From an uncultured Spirochaetaceae bacterium (GTDB lineage Bacteria; Spirochaetota; Spirochaetia; Sphaerochaetales; Sphaerochaetaceae), in NCBI GenBank assembly GCA_944389025.1, contig CALXKU010000003.1, positions 1-64,000 on the forward strand: a stretch of 64,000 nt of DNA, written 5' to 3'. How positions within the stretch are numbered: position 1 is the stretch's first letter; every line of letters starts with the position of its first letter. Positions 16,621 through 25,937 of the stretch are shown here, piece after piece. The translations under genes and the position numbers were made by a program. The notes beneath the pieces were generated by a model. It saw only the letters and a program-made list of their open reading frames with translations. It was not told the origin of the DNA and made no database searches.

Positions 16621-17019
16621 ATGGCACAGAGTGATCCAATTGCAGATATGCTTACCAAGATTAGGAACGCTAGTCAGGCTAAGCACGAAAAGGTGGAAAT
16701 CACCAATTCAAAGATGAAGCTTCAGATTGTGAAGATTCTCAAGAACGAAGGTTTCATTAAGAATTTCAAGAAGGTTACGAAGGATAATGTTCCATATATC
16801 CGCGTATTCCTAAAGTATGATGATGAGCAGAACCCAGTAATTCATGGGCTTGATCGTATCTCAACTCCGGGCCGCCGCGTATACTGCGGTTACAAGGATA
16901 TGCCAAGCGTATTCAACGGTAACGGTGTTGTAGTCGTTTCTTCCTCTACCGGAGTCATCACAGGCAAAAAGGCTGTAGATGCAAAGGTCGGTGGAGAGCT
17001 TATTTGCACTATCTGGTAA
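16621..17019 (+). CDS. rpsH: 30S ribosomal protein S8
   Basis: S8 is a central-domain assembly protein; in E. coli it also represses the spc operon. [22 protein letters not shown] at the N-terminus and the C-terminal [16 protein letters not shown] segment are characteristic. It has 132 residues, with TAGGAG before the ATG. Confidence 0.97.
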   Translation: MAQSDPIADMLTKIRNASQAKHEKVEITNSKMKLQIVKILKNEGFIKNFKKVTKDNVPYIRVFLKYDDEQNPVIHGLDRISTPGRRVYCGYKDMPSVFNGNGVVVVSSSTGVITGKKAVDAKVGGELICTIW

Positions 17020-17029
17020 GGAGTAGGAC

Positions 17030-17572
17030 ATGTCAAGAGTTGGAAAATTACCGGTAGCGATTCCTGCAGGAGTAAGTGTCAGCATTGCTGATAACATCGT
17101 AACCGTAAAGGGAAGCAAAGGAACTCTCACACAGGCTTTAAGAGACGAGGTCGTTGTAGAGGTTAAGGATAACGAGGTTGTAGTTACCAGGAAGAACGAT
17201 GAGAAAACTTCACGCAGCTTCCATGGATTATATCGCCAGCTTATCGCGAATATGATCAAGGGAGTAAGCGAGGGCTACTCGAAAGTTCTCCTTATCAATG
17301 GTGTAGGTTACCGTGCAGAGGTTAAGGGAAGCATCCTTACGCTCAACCTTGGCTACTCAACACCGATTGAGTATATGATTCCTGAGGGGATTAGCATCGT
17401 GGCTGACGGACCTGCAAAGCTTACCGTTTCTGGTATCGACAAGGTCCGCGTAGGGCAGGTTGCAGCAGAAATCCGTTCTCTCAGGGGACCTGAGCCTTAC
17501 AAGGGTAAGGGTATCAAGTATGAGACTGAGACAATCCGCCGCAAGGTTGGTAAGTCCGGTGGTAAGAAATAA
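17030..17572 (+). CDS. rplF: 50S ribosomal protein L6
   Basis: L6 lies near the factor-binding site. The duplicated fold shows as VTVKGSKGTLTQ in the first half and INGVGYRAEVKGSILTLNLG plus GIDKVRVGQVAAEIRSLRGP in the second. It has 180 residues. AAGGAG precedes the ATG. Confidence 0.98.
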   Translation: MSRVGKLPVAIPAGVSVSIADNIVTVKGSKGTLTQALRDEVVVEVKDNEVVVTRKNDEKTSRSFHGLYRQLIANMIKGVSEGYSKVLLINGVGYRAEVKGSILTLNLGYSTPIEYMIPEGISIVADGPAKLTVSGIDKVRVGQVAAEIRSLRGPEPYKGKGIKYETETIRRKVGKSGGKK

Positions 17573-17584
17573 GGGGATTAACTG

Positions 17585-17944
17585 ATGAACAGAATGATAG
17601 ATAAGACAAGAAGGCAGCTCAAGAGGAAGGCTCACATCAGAAAGAAGATTTCTGGAACTCCAGAGCGCCCACGCATGACTGTTTTCAGAAGCAATCTTCA
17701 CATGTATGTTCAGGTAATTGATGATACATGTGGAAAGACCCTGGTCTCCGCATCCACTGTAGAAGCAGATCTCAGAAACCTCAGAAACAACTGCGAGGAT
17801 GCTCTTAAGCTCGGAGAGGTTGTAGGAAAGAGGATTCTGGACGCGAACATCGAATCTGTTGTCTTCGACAGGAACGGATATCTTTATCATGGCATCGTCA
17901 AGTCAATTGCTGATGGTGCGAGAAAAGCAGGCGTTAAGTTCTAG
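17585..17944 (+). CDS. rplR: 50S ribosomal protein L18
   Basis: L18 brings 5S rRNA to the large subunit together with L5. The basic start (RRQLKRKAHIRKKISGTPERP), RMTVFRSNLHMYVQVIDD and the GYLYHGIVKSIADGARKAGVKF end match the family. It is 119 residues long, with AAGGGG upstream. Confidence 0.97.
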   Translation: MNRMIDKTRRQLKRKAHIRKKISGTPERPRMTVFRSNLHMYVQVIDDTCGKTLVSASTVEADLRNLRNNCEDALKLGEVVGKRILDANIESVVFDRNGYLYHGIVKSIADGARKAGVKF

Positions 17945-17952
17945 GAGCGGAT

Positions 17953-18462
17953 ATGGAAAGGTCTAAAGATTTTGAAGAAAAGAAAGACGCATACGTAGAA
18001 AAGCTCGTAAAGCTTAATCGCGTATCTAAGACAGTAAAAGGTGGTAAGAGATTCTCATTCTCAGCACTTGTCGTTGTTGGAGATGGACAGGGTAAGGTCG
18101 GTTACGGCTTCGGTAAGGCTAACGACGTATCCGATGCCATCAGGAAGGCTACGGGCAAGGCAAGAAGCAACATGATCACCGTTCCTCTTAAGGAAAGCAC
18201 GATTCCACATGATGTGATCGGCAAGTACAAGAGTGCATCTGTTATCATGAAGCCGGCAGTTCCTGGTACTGGAGTTATCGCAGGAGGCGCAGTACGCCTT
18301 GTCTGTGATGCTGCAGGAATCAAGAACATCATCTCAAAGAGTCTCGGTTCCAGGAATGGAATCAATACAGTCAAGGCCGCCTTTGATGGACTGGAGAACC
18401 TCTTCGATGCAGCAAAGATTGCAAAGAACAGGGGCAAGTCTCTTAAGGAAATGTGGGGTTAA
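17953..18462 (+). CDS. rpsE: 30S ribosomal protein S5
   Basis: S5 affects decoding accuracy and mRNA unwinding. The double-stranded-RNA-binding start (RVSKTVKGGKRFSFSALVVV) and the GDGQGKVGYGFGKANDV loop are clear. It has 169 residues, with TAGGAG before the ATG. Confidence 0.98.
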   Translation: MERSKDFEEKKDAYVEKLVKLNRVSKTVKGGKRFSFSALVVVGDGQGKVGYGFGKANDVSDAIRKATGKARSNMITVPLKESTIPHDVIGKYKSASVIMKPAVPGTGVIAGGAVRLVCDAAGIKNIISKSLGSRNGINTVKAAFDGLENLFDAAKIAKNRGKSLKEMWG

Positions 18463-18464
18463 TC

Positions 18465-18647
18465 ATGGCAGACAAGATTAAGATAACACAGGTCAGGAGC
18501 GTTGCTGGAACACTTCCAAAGCAGAGAAAGACCATCAAGGCTCTTGGACTCGGAAAGATTAACAGCTCCGTTATCAGGGATAACAATCCTGTACATCAGG
18601 GTATGGTCCGCGTTGTTTCACACCTTGTGAAGGTTGAGGAGGTATAA
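18465..18647 (+). CDS. rpmD: 50S ribosomal protein L30
   Basis: L30 is a small protein absent from some bacteria but retained here. I start at ATG 18465 (MADKIKITQVRSVAG), preceded by a GGGG run at the end of rpsE; the upstream in-frame start at 18453 lies inside rpsE. KQRKTIKALGLGKINSSV is diagnostic. Length is 60 residues. Confidence 0.95.
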   Translation: MADKIKITQVRSVAGTLPKQRKTIKALGLGKINSSVIRDNNPVHQGMVRVVSHLVKVEEV

Positions 18648-18648
18648 G

Positions 18649-19080
18649 ATGGCTCAGATTGTAAAGCCGCTTGGCGCAACAAAGAAAAAGACAATTGTAG
18701 GTCGTGGTGCTTCCTCCAAGGGCAGAGCATGCGGAAGGGGACATGACGGACAGAACTCAAGAAGCGGTGGCGGAGTACGCCTTGGTTTCGAGGGTGGACA
18801 GATGCCTCTTTACAGGCGTGTCGCACGTCGTGGATTCTCCAACTATCCTTTCAAGGTCACATACCAGGCTATCAGCTTACAGGATCTTGAGGTCTCCTAT
18901 GAGGCTGGAGAGACAGTAAATGATGAGAGCCTGAGAGCAAAGGGCCTTATCAAGGGACAGGAGACGATTGCGAAGATTCTTTGCAATGGAGAGCTTACAA
19001 AAGCTCTGACTGTCGAGGGTATTAAGTGTTCTGCTACTGCTGCTGAGAAGATCAAGGCAGCTGGCGGAGATGTTAAGTAA
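18649..19080 (+). CDS. rplO: 50S ribosomal protein L15
   Basis: L15 is a late large-subunit protein with an extended glycine-rich arm, visible as GRGASSKGRACGRGHDGQNS and GVRLGFEGGQMPLYRRVARR. I start at ATG 18649 because GAGGAGG lies eight bases upstream and the protein then begins MAQIVKPLGATKKK. Length is 143 residues, one base after the rpmD stop. Confidence 0.97.
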   Translation: MAQIVKPLGATKKKTIVGRGASSKGRACGRGHDGQNSRSGGGVRLGFEGGQMPLYRRVARRGFSNYPFKVTYQAISLQDLEVSYEAGETVNDESLRAKGLIKGQETIAKILCNGELTKALTVEGIKCSATAAEKIKAAGGDVK

Positions 19081-19097
19081 GTAATAGAGGGTATCTG

Positions 19098-20399
19098 ATG
19101 TCAAACACTCTGGTAGATATGATGCGCATGAAAGATATCAGGAAGAAGGTCTTAATAACATTAGGCCTTCTTGCCGTATCCAGAATCGGTGCGGTTATTC
19201 CTGTTCCTGGTATCAATCCTGTCGCAGTTCTTAATTACTTTGAAGCTAGTGCAAACAGCTTCACTGAGTATTTGAACTTCTTCTCAGGTGGTGCGTTCAG
19301 CTATTATTCGATTTTCATGCTGGGCGTAATGCCTTACATCAGCACGCAGATCATCGTTCAGTTGCTGATGCTGGTAATCCCATCTCTGAAGAAGCTGTCT
19401 CAGGATCCTCAGGGTGCGAAGAAGATTCAGCAGTATACACGCTATGGTACAATCATAGTGTGTATACTCCAGTCCCTTGCGACTACAGTATATGCCAGGG
19501 GAATCCCGGGTGCTCTTACGATTGGAACCGTTCCATTCACGCTTATTGCGATCGTATCTGTAACCGCAGGATCCATGCTCCTCGTATGGCTTGGTGAGAA
19601 GATTACACAGTTCGGTGTCGGAAACGGTATTTCTCTGCTCATCTTTGCAGGTATCGTTGCCCGTATCCCTTCTGCATTCTACTCTCTCATCATCGCTGTG
19701 CAGTCAGGAGTTCTCAACCCGCTTGCAGTCGTACTCGTTGTCGTAATGTTCTTCTTCGTAATTGCCCTTGTTGTTTATGAAGAGCAGGGTCAGAGGAAGA
19801 TTCCTGTGCACTATGCAAAGAGGGTTGTCGGAAGAAAGATGTATGGCTCTCAGTCATCATTCATTCCTTTCAAGATCAATCCAAGTGGAGTTATTCCTGT
19901 TATCTTTGCATCTGCACTTCTTTCCTTCCCACTTCAGATTGGATATAATTCGAACGTAAGATGGATGCAGGCAGTTGCAAACTTCCTTAATCCTCAGGGT
20001 GCCCCCTATATGATTATCTACACCTTGTTGATTATCGGTTTTGCATTCTTCTATACTCAGATCAGTCTCAATCCGATTGAGATGGCTAAGAATATCCGTG
20101 ACAACGGAGGTTCAATTCCTGGAGTCAGGAACGAGAAGCTCGAAGAGTATCTCACAAAGGTACTTAACAGAATCGTTCTCCCAGGTGCAATATTCTTGGC
20201 TTTCATCGCTTTGATTCCGACTCTGATTCAGATGTTCTTCAACTTCCCGAGTGATGTCGCAATGCTCTTCGGAGGTACGTCCTTGATCATCTTGGTCGGC
20301 GTTGACCTCGATACAATGCGTCAGCTTGATGGACTTATGAAGATGCATCACCATGATGGCTTTGTAGACGTAAAGAAGCGCAAAGCTAAGAAAATGTAA
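19098..20399 (+). CDS. secY: Protein translocase subunit SecY
   Basis: SecY is the channel of the Sec translocon in the inner membrane. The sequence has ten predicted transmembrane segments, the plug region after TM1 ([11 protein letters not shown]), [16 protein letters not shown], and the cytoplasmic loops with [12 protein letters not shown] and [21 protein letters not shown], which contact the ribosome and SecA. It is 433 residues, a normal length. It follows rplO, its usual position in spc operons; adk, map and infA, which often follow secY, are absent. Confidence 0.98.
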   Translation: MSNTLVDMMRMKDIRKKVLITLGLLAVSRIGAVIPVPGINPVAVLNYFEASANSFTEYLNFFSGGAFSYYSIFMLGVMPYISTQIIVQLLMLVIPSLKKLSQDPQGAKKIQQYTRYGTIIVCILQSLATTVYARGIPGALTIGTVPFTLIAIVSVTAGSMLLVWLGEKITQFGVGNGISLLIFAGIVARIPSAFYSLIIAVQSGVLNPLAVVLVVVMFFFVIALVVYEEQGQRKIPVHYAKRVVGRKMYGSQSSFIPFKINPSGVIPVIFASALLSFPLQIGYNSNVRWMQAVANFLNPQGAPYMIIYTLLIIGFAFFYTQISLNPIEMAKNIRDNGGSIPGVRNEKLEEYLTKVLNRIVLPGAIFLAFIALIPTLIQMFFNFPSDVAMLFGGTSLIILVGVDLDTMRQLDGLMKMHHHDGFVDVKKRKAKKM

Positions 20400-20413
20400 T
20401 AGGAGCTCACGAA

Positions 20414-20527
20414 ATGAAAGTTAGAGCAAGTGTCAAACCAATTTGTGACAAGTGTAAAGTAATCAGACGTGCAGGTGTTGTTCGCATCATTTGCGAGAAC
20501 CCGAAGCACAAGCAGAGACAGAAGTAA
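20414..20527 (+). CDS. rpmJ: 50S ribosomal protein L36
   Basis: The 37-residue frame reads [20 protein letters not shown] then [17 protein letters not shown], the canonical short L36 with the zinc set Cys11, Cys14, Cys27 and His32. ATG 20414 is preceded by AGGAG. It lies between secY and rpsM, where L36 is found in most bacteria. Confidence 0.96.
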   Translation: MKVRASVKPICDKCKVIRRAGVVRIICENPKHKQRQK

Positions 20528-20539
20528 TAGGAGGCCAGG

Positions 20540-20905
20540 ATGGCACGTATAGCAGGTGTTGACCTGCCGAATAAGGCGGTCAAGATTGCTTTGACTTATA
20601 TCTATGGTATCGGTAGGGTTTCCGCTGTAGATATCTGTAAGAAAACAAATATAGATCCGGAAGTAAGGATTAACACTCTGGACCAGGACCAGATCGCTCT
20701 TTTAAGGAAAGTCATCGAGGAAGAGTACAACATCGAAGGTCACCTTCGCACTGAGGTAGCTCTCAACATCAAGAGACTGATGGATATCGGATGCTACAGA
20801 GGCCTCAGGCACAGAAAGGGTCTTCCTGTTCGCGGCCAGAGAACTAAGACAAATGCAAGAACCAGAAAGGGTAAGAAGAAGACCGTTGCTGGAAAGAAGA
20901 AGTAA
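20540..20905 (+). CDS. rpsM: 30S ribosomal protein S13
   Basis: S13 contacts P-site tRNA and the large subunit. [25 protein letters not shown] and the [18 protein letters not shown] segment followed by a lysine-rich tail identify it. It has 121 residues and a strong TAGGAGG ribosome-binding site. It begins the alpha cluster. Confidence 0.98.
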   Translation: MARIAGVDLPNKAVKIALTYIYGIGRVSAVDICKKTNIDPEVRINTLDQDQIALLRKVIEEEYNIEGHLRTEVALNIKRLMDIGCYRGLRHRKGLPVRGQRTKTNARTRKGKKKTVAGKKK

Positions 20906-20918
20906 GGGTAGGTAAGAA

Positions 20919-21296
20919 ATGGCAAACGTAAAGAAGAAAGTAAAGAAGACGGTTCTGGAAGGGAATGTCTACATCCAGACAAGCTTCAACAACACAATCA
21001 TTACCGTTACAGATCTTGCCGGTAATGCAATCAGCTGGGCATCAGCTGGCGGACTTGGTTTCCGCGGTGCAAAAAAGTCAACTCCTTACGCAGCTCAGAC
21101 TATCTGTGAAGCAGCTGTTAAGAAGGCAATGGACTACGGTCTGAAAGAGGTTAATGTCTACGTAAAAGGCCCTGGAGTAGGAAGGGAGAGCGCTATAAGG
21201 ACAATCGGTGTTCTCGGACTCAAGGTTCGTTCCATCAGGGACGTAACTCCTATTCCTCATAACGGTTGCCGCCCACGTAAGACAAGGCGTGTCTGA
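20919..21296 (+). CDS. rpsK: 30S ribosomal protein S11
   Basis: S11 forms the platform near the mRNA exit. [24 protein letters not shown] appears in two pieces of the expected fold and the C-terminus [11 protein letters not shown] is diagnostic. It has 125 residues. It is followed by a strong hairpin and then rpoA; rpsD, which sits here in many bacteria, is absent. Confidence 0.98.
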   Translation: MANVKKKVKKTVLEGNVYIQTSFNNTIITVTDLAGNAISWASAGGLGFRGAKKSTPYAAQTICEAAVKKAMDYGLKEVNVYVKGPGVGRESAIRTIGVLGLKVRSIRDVTPIPHNGCRPRKTRRV

Positions 21297-21299
21297 TTG

Positions 21300-21320
21300 A
21301 CTGCGGGGTTACCCCGCAGT
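21300..21320 (+). promoter_or_regulatory. Perfect 9-bp hairpin between rpsK and rpoA
   Basis: ACTGCGGGG (21300-21308), loop TTA, CCCCGCAGT (21312-21320) forms a GC-rich stem three bases after the rpsK stop. There is no T-tract; the rpoA ribosome-binding site follows 13 bases later. It could set relative mRNA stability, serve as a protein-binding site, or be a remnant of the missing rpsD junction. Confidence 0.65.
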
Positions 21321-21343
21321 ACCTATCATTTAAGGAGTATTAA

Positions 21344-22399
21344 ATGGCTAGAAAATCACTTCTCAAGGGTTTTAAAAAGCCTACGGGAATCACTTCCGAG
21401 CATACAGTAAGTACAGCAGAGTATGGAAAGTTCATCGCCTATCCTTTTGAAAGAGGATTCGGCACGACGGTTGGTAATACGCTGCGCCGCGTGCTCCTTT
21501 CTTCTATCCAGGGGTATGCAGTAACGGCAATCCGTTTTACAACTTTCAGCGGTGAAGACCATACGGCTCATCTTGTAACAAGCGAGTATGAGTCGCTTAC
21601 CGGTGTCAGGGAAGATATTAACGATATCATTGCTGCCATTAAAAAGCTTCAGATCAGTATGCCTGAGGATTCAGAGGGAACTGTTCTCACAATCACGTGT
21701 AAAGGTCCTGGTGTAATTACCGGTGCCGATTTCGAGAAGAATCAGGTGAGCGTGACGAATAAGGATCTTGAGATCTTCACGATGATGGATGATTGTGATA
21801 TGGAGATGGAAGTCCAGATCGACCTCGGTCGTGGCTATGTTCCTTCAGAGTACAATGAAAAGTATTCCGAGGAGCCGGGAACTATTTCCATTGACGCATT
21901 CTTCTCTCCTGTAAAGAGGGTCAAGTACTCCATTGAGCCGACACGCGTCGGTCAGAGAAATGACTATGACAAGCTGATTCTTGAGATCTATACCGATGGA
22001 ACCATCAGCCCGGAGAATGCTCTCGGAGAGGCTGCAAAGATCATCAAGGATCATTTTACTATCTTCATCAATTTCGATGAGGGCAAGATTGCTTCCAACG
22101 ATGAGGTTGATGAGGAAGAGGAGAGAATCAAGAGTATTCTCGATACTCCTGTAGAGGAGCTCGAGCTTACTGTAAGGTCCTCTAACTGTCTGAAGAATGC
22201 CGGTATCAAGACTATCGGTGATTTAGCGAGAAAGACTGAAGACGAGATTGGTAAGACAAGGAATTTCGGAAAGAAGAGCCTTTCTGAGATTAAGGATAAG
22301 CTCAAGGAATGGGGCTTGACCCTTGGAATGACTGACTTCAGTGTATTAAAGACGTCTATCAAAGTTCCAGAGAACAAGGAAGTGGATAATGAAGCATAG
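21344..22399 (+). CDS. rpoA: DNA-directed RNA polymerase subunit alpha
   Basis: The alpha subunit dimerises to seed RNA polymerase assembly and its C-terminal domain contacts promoter UP elements and activators. The N-terminal domain shows [23 protein letters not shown] (near residues 35-57), and the alpha-CTD at about 255-335 contains [19 protein letters not shown] and [10 protein letters not shown]. It is 351 residues long. AAGGAG precedes the ATG. The 3' end overlaps rplQ by 11 bases. Confidence 0.98.
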   Translation: MARKSLLKGFKKPTGITSEHTVSTAEYGKFIAYPFERGFGTTVGNTLRRVLLSSIQGYAVTAIRFTTFSGEDHTAHLVTSEYESLTGVREDINDIIAAIKKLQISMPEDSEGTVLTITCKGPGVITGADFEKNQVSVTNKDLEIFTMMDDCDMEMEVQIDLGRGYVPSEYNEKYSEEPGTISIDAFFSPVKRVKYSIEPTRVGQRNDYDKLILEIYTDGTISPENALGEAAKIIKDHFTIFINFDEGKIASNDEVDEEEERIKSILDTPVEELELTVRSSNCLKNAGIKTIGDLARKTEDEIGKTRNFGKKSLSEIKDKLKEWGLTLGMTDFSVLKTSIKVPENKEVDNEA

Positions 22400-22835
22400 A
22401 ATTGGTTTTAACGCGCTTTCCCGCACAACAAGCGAGCGCACGGCCCTCAAGAGAAACATGGTAACCTCTCTCTTCAGATATGAGAGAATCGAGACCACAA
22501 AGGCAAAGGCACTTGAAGTCAGGAAGATGGCAGAGAAGATGATCACCCGTGCTAAGGTTGACAATGTTCACAACCGCCGCATGATTGCACGTGACATCAA
22601 GGATGAGGCCATCCTCGACAAGCTCTTCAAGGAGATCGCTCCTCTCTTTTCAGAAAGGAACGGAGGCTACACCAGAGTTCTTAAGACCGGCTATCGTCTT
22701 GGGGATGCAGCTGAGATGGTTATCCTTGAGCTTGTAGAAAAGACTCAGAAGAAGGAAACCAAAGCTGAAAAGAAGGATGCCAAGGCTGAGAAGAAAGAAG
22801 CAAAGAAGGCCAAGGCAGATAAGGCAGAGAACTAA
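22389..22835 (+). CDS. rplQ: 50S ribosomal protein L17
   Basis: L17 lies next to the exit tunnel. [20 protein letters not shown] begins the usual core, and [20 protein letters not shown] closes it near residue 117. A lysine/alanine/glutamate-rich tail of about 30 residues extends beyond the core. The start codon lies inside rpoA, indicating coupled translation. It is the last gene of the operon and is followed by a terminator. Confidence 0.98.
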   Translation: MKHRIGFNALSRTTSERTALKRNMVTSLFRYERIETTKAKALEVRKMAEKMITRAKVDNVHNRRMIARDIKDEAILDKLFKEIAPLFSERNGGYTRVLKTGYRLGDAAEMVILELVEKTQKKETKAEKKDAKAEKKEAKKAKADKAEN

Positions 22836-22865
22836 GTCCTTATCAAAAACAGGATTGATCCTGAG

Positions 22866-22892
22866 CCCTCACGGAAGTGGGGGTATTTTTTT
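22866..22892 (+). terminator. Terminator of the tuf-ribosomal operon
   Basis: CCCTCAC (22866-22872), a GGAA tetraloop and GTGGGGG (22877-22883) form a seven-pair stem with one wobble, followed by TA and seven Ts. It lies 30 bases after rplQ. Confidence 0.85.
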
Positions 22893-23020
22893 GCGTGTTT
22901 ACATATTGTCATCATTTTATGGTTCATTTGATATGGAAAATTTTCTTTTAATTTAAGAATATTTTTCCAAAATGGGAAAGATTTTCAATCGGCAGAATCA
23001 TAATTGTTTAGCTCTTATTC

Positions 23021-23049
23021 TTGACAGCAGGTAAACTTTAGACCATTAT
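23021..23049 (+). promoter_or_regulatory. Sigma-70-type promoter of rny
   Basis: TTGACA (23021-23026), a 17-base spacer and CATTAT (23044-23049) lie about 40 bases upstream of the rny start, with AGGGAGG at 23076-23082 as ribosome-binding site. Confidence 0.7.
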
Positions 23050-23088
23050 CAATAAATAATATGTAGTTATACATCAGGGAGGTTATTG

Positions 23089-24621
23089 ATGTTCGATCTA
23101 ATAATAGCCCTCCTATGTTGTGTAGTTGGCATCGGCATCGGATTTATAGTCCGTTGGATATATGCAAAGAGTAAGCTCACTTCCGCTGAGCAGCAGGCTA
23201 TCAGGATTGCGAAAGAGATCGAGGATAAGGCCAATGCTGAGGCGAAGGAGCTGATGCTTGAGACGCGTGATGCGCTGCAGAAAGAGCAGCAGCAGAACGA
23301 ACGTGATGCAAGAGAGAGAAGACTGGAACTGCAGAAGAACGAGAGAAGGCTTCTGCAGAAGGAAATGAATCTCGAGCACAAGCAGAATGAGCTTGATGCT
23401 GTCAAAAAACAACTGGGAGAAAGGGAAATCTCCATCTCTGAGAAGGAAAAGGCTATCGAGGAGAAGGAGGCGGCACTCGTCAGCGAGCTTGAAAGAGTCG
23501 CATCCATGTCTAGGGAGGAGGCTAAGAACCTCATCATAGAAGAGATGAAGGCTGAGGCTCAGCATGACGGACAGGTATTCATCAACAAGATAGAGAACGA
23601 GACTCAGCTTCAGGCTGATAAGATTGCACGTGATATCATAGTCACGAGCATTCAGAGATTGGCTACCGAGGTCTCGGGAGATATCACAACATCATCCGTC
23701 ACACTTCCAAGTGATGAGATGAAAGGACGCATCATAGGGCGTGAAGGGAGGAACATAAGGACCCTTGAGACCCTTACCGGTGTAGATATCATCATTGATG
23801 ATACGCCGGAGGCTGTCGTAATCTCATGTTTCGATCCTGTTCGTAAAGAAATTGCCCGTGTTGCTCTTGAGCGTCTCGTTCAGGATGGGAGAATTCATCC
23901 TGCTCGTATCGAAGAGGTCGTCAACAAGGTCAGCAAGGAAGTTGGCAGAATCATTGTTGATGAGGGTGAGAAGGTTGTTTTCGATCTTGGAATACACAAT
24001 ATGGGCCCGGAGCTTATCAGGGCCCTTGGCAGACTGCATTTCAGGACCAGCTACGGCCAGAATGTCCTTCAGCATTCGAAAGAGGTTGCAATCCTTGCCG
24101 GCATGATTGCCAGCGAGGTCGGTGCTGATACCGAGATCGCTAAGCGCGGAGGCCTTCTGCATGATATCGGAAAGGGTGCGGAGACTGAGAGCGAGGCCAA
24201 CCATGCGGAAATCGGAGCCGAGCTAGTGAAGAGACTTGGAGAGGAGCCGCGTGTTGTCAATGCCGTGCTTTCTCATCATAACGATGTCGAACCGAGCTGT
24301 ATCGAATCCATAATCGTTCAGATTGCGGATGCCATCAGTGCTGCACGCCCAGGAGCCAGAAGAGAATCTCTGGACAATTACATCAAGCGTCTTGAGAATC
24401 TTGAGGGCATTGCAAAGGGATTTGACGGGGTTGAGAACGCTTATGCAATTCAGGCTGGAAGGGAACTCAGGATACTCGTTAATGCTGACAGTGTTTCCGA
24501 TGAGAAATCCAGGGAGATTGCAACGGGAATCGCACAGAGGATTGAAGCTGAGCTAAGATATCCTGGAAAGATCAAGGTTACGATCATCCGCGAGCTCAGA
24601 GTCGTGGAGTATGCAAGATAG
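23089..24621 (+). CDS. rny: Ribonuclease Y
   Basis: RNase Y is a membrane-anchored endoribonuclease that starts mRNA decay. It has an N-terminal transmembrane helix (about residues 3-23), a long charged coiled coil to about residue 190, a KH domain (GRIIGREGRNIRTLETLTGV) and an HD domain with the catalytic LLHDIGKG pair. I choose ATG 23089 because it lies six bases after AGGGAGG; the in-frame TTG one codon upstream is less likely. That gives 510 residues, typical. The stop overlaps the ymdB start by one base, so the two are co-translated. Confidence 0.97.
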   Translation: MFDLIIALLCCVVGIGIGFIVRWIYAKSKLTSAEQQAIRIAKEIEDKANAEAKELMLETRDALQKEQQQNERDARERRLELQKNERRLLQKEMNLEHKQNELDAVKKQLGEREISISEKEKAIEEKEAALVSELERVASMSREEAKNLIIEEMKAEAQHDGQVFINKIENETQLQADKIARDIIVTSIQRLATEVSGDITTSSVTLPSDEMKGRIIGREGRNIRTLETLTGVDIIIDDTPEAVVISCFDPVRKEIARVALERLVQDGRIHPARIEEVVNKVSKEVGRIIVDEGEKVVFDLGIHNMGPELIRALGRLHFRTSYGQNVLQHSKEVAILAGMIASEVGADTEIAKRGGLLHDIGKGAETESEANHAEIGAELVKRLGEEPRVVNAVLSHHNDVEPSCIESIIVQIADAISAARPGARRESLDNYIKRLENLEGIAKGFDGVENAYAIQAGRELRILVNADSVSDEKSREIATGIAQRIEAELRYPGKIKVTIIRELRVVEYAR

Positions 24622-25388
24622 TGTCAACAGTAAGAGTTCTTGAACTTGGAGATGTTTCGGGCTCCTCAGGTATGGGAGCCCTCTTCCTTTCCCTTTCCTC
24701 AATTGTGAAGGAAGAGAAGATAGATTTCGTGATTGCCAACGGGGAGAACGCCTCCGATGGATTTGGAATAAGCCTTGAGGATTACAATAACTTCCTTAAG
24801 ATGGGAATCGATGTGATAACCAGCGGCAACCATATCTGGCAGAAGGATGAGATCTATCAGACACTGGACAAGGCCGATAATATCCTACGTCCTCTTAATT
24901 ACCCTGCGGGAACAATCGGGAAGGGGTATACGATAAAGAACGGTATTGCTGTCATAAATGCGCAGGGCAGGTATTCGATGACTCCGATAGACTGTCCGTT
25001 TCAGACCGTCGGTGCCCTTGTTGAGAAGATAAGGAAGACCACCCCTCTTATTTTCGTGGATTTCCATGCGGAACATACGGAAGAGAAGGAGGCTCTCGCT
25101 TTCTATCTTGATGGGAAGGTTACTGCTGTTTCTGGTACTCATACCCATGTGCAGACGGCAGACGAGAAAATCCTTCCTGGAGGGACCGCGTACATAACCG
25201 ATTTAGGACTTACAGGTGTTCTTGATGGCGTTATAGGCAGCCGGGAGGACAAGGCGATAGAAAGGGTGCTTACCCAGCTTCCGATCAAGAGTGAGGTCAA
25301 AGAGGGGCGAGCTCATATACAGGGTATAATCGTGGAGGCCGATCGCGATACAGGAAGGGCCCTATCAATAAAAAGATTCACTAAATGA
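24621..25388 (+). CDS. ymdB: Metallophosphoesterase of the YmdB family (TIGR00282)
   Basis: YmdB-type enzymes are dinuclear metallophosphatases; in Bacillus the protein hydrolyses 2',3'-cyclic AMP and affects RNase Y-dependent transcripts. The motifs GDVSG, NGENASDGFG, SGNHIWQKDE, FHAEHTEEKE and SGTHTHVQTADE supply the metal ligands. Length is 255 residues. It begins with GTG at 24621, overlapping the rny stop. The first motif is slightly altered (GDVSGSSG rather than the commoner GDIVGKPG). The stop overlaps the convergent GerMN gene by eight bases. Confidence 0.93.
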   Translation: MSTVRVLELGDVSGSSGMGALFLSLSSIVKEEKIDFVIANGENASDGFGISLEDYNNFLKMGIDVITSGNHIWQKDEIYQTLDKADNILRPLNYPAGTIGKGYTIKNGIAVINAQGRYSMTPIDCPFQTVGALVEKIRKTTPLIFVDFHAEHTEEKEALAFYLDGKVTAVSGTHTHVQTADEKILPGGTAYITDLGLTGVLDGVIGSREDKAIERVLTQLPIKSEVKEGRAHIQGIIVEADRDTGRALSIKRFTK

Positions 25389-25887
25389 GTTCATCATCGA
25401 TGATGATTCCAACCCTCAGCTCCGGATGTGCGAGACTGAGGGTTTCTTCTATCTGCTTTTTCGCGTTATCGATATCTTTTGATGAGAGAAAATCCTTTGA
25501 AAGCTGCACATAGGCAATGCCGTCCCTGATTGTAAGACCGATCAGTCTTGTTTTCGGACTGATATATGAGATGAGTCCATTCTCAATGTTCTCATTTCCC
25601 GGGCCATCAAGCAGGGCCTCCAGACGGAGATGGTCCTCATCTGTAAAGCCGATCTCACATTCCTTGCGTGCCACTGTCGGGCCATCAATCGAATAAAGTA
25701 CGATATCCAGCTCTGTTTTCTTCTCTTCCAGAAGGACTCTTCTGTATTCATTGAGAGCATCGAGGTATGCATACTCATTCATGTTCGTAGCTATCGAGGG
25801 CCTGAAGTAGAAAAAAAGAGCGATGGTGAATATGATATATGCCAGTATCCAGACCAGGGTATTGCGTATGTTTTTTCCTTCCTTCAT
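25381..25887 (-). CDS. GerMN-domain protein, membrane-anchored
   Basis: A single N-terminal transmembrane helix (about residues 10-28) precedes a GerMN-type domain with the pattern ALLDGPGNENIENGLIS and LIGLTIRDGIAYVQLSKDF. GerMN domains occur in spore-germination GerM and in lipoproteins of non-sporulating bacteria, where they bind partners at the cell envelope; this organism is presumably non-sporulating, so an envelope role is inferred. It has 168 residues. GAGG lies directly before the ATG, while TACTAT lies six bases upstream (25894-25899), so it may be leaderless or carry a very short leader. Confidence 0.8.
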   Translation of the reverse strand: MKEGKNIRNTLVWILAYIIFTIALFFYFRPSIATNMNEYAYLDALNEYRRVLLEEKKTELDIVLYSIDGPTVARKECEIGFTDEDHLRLEALLDGPGNENIENGLISYISPKTRLIGLTIRDGIAYVQLSKDFLSSKDIDNAKKQIEETLSLAHPELRVGIIIDDELI

Positions 25888-25893
25888 ATCCTC

Positions 25894-25931
25894 ATAGTAC
25901 CTTTACAATCAAGTTATTCAATTATTAATAT
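25894..25931. promoter_or_regulatory. Back-to-back promoters of the GerMN gene and ptsI
   Basis: On the minus strand TTGAAT, 16 bases and TACTAT (25894-25899) lie six bases before the GerMN start. On the plus strand TTTACA (25902-25907), 18 bases and TAATAT (25926-25931) lie six bases before the ptsI start. The two start codons are only 50 bases apart and the promoter elements interlock, so binding at one should hinder the other. Confidence 0.5.
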
Positions 25932-25937
25932 TAATAT

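Noticed and set aside
15685-16686. A 333-codon minus-strand frame across rplX-rplE-rpsN-rpsH
   Set aside because: It is the reverse-strand shadow of four certain ribosomal protein genes, caused by their codon bias.
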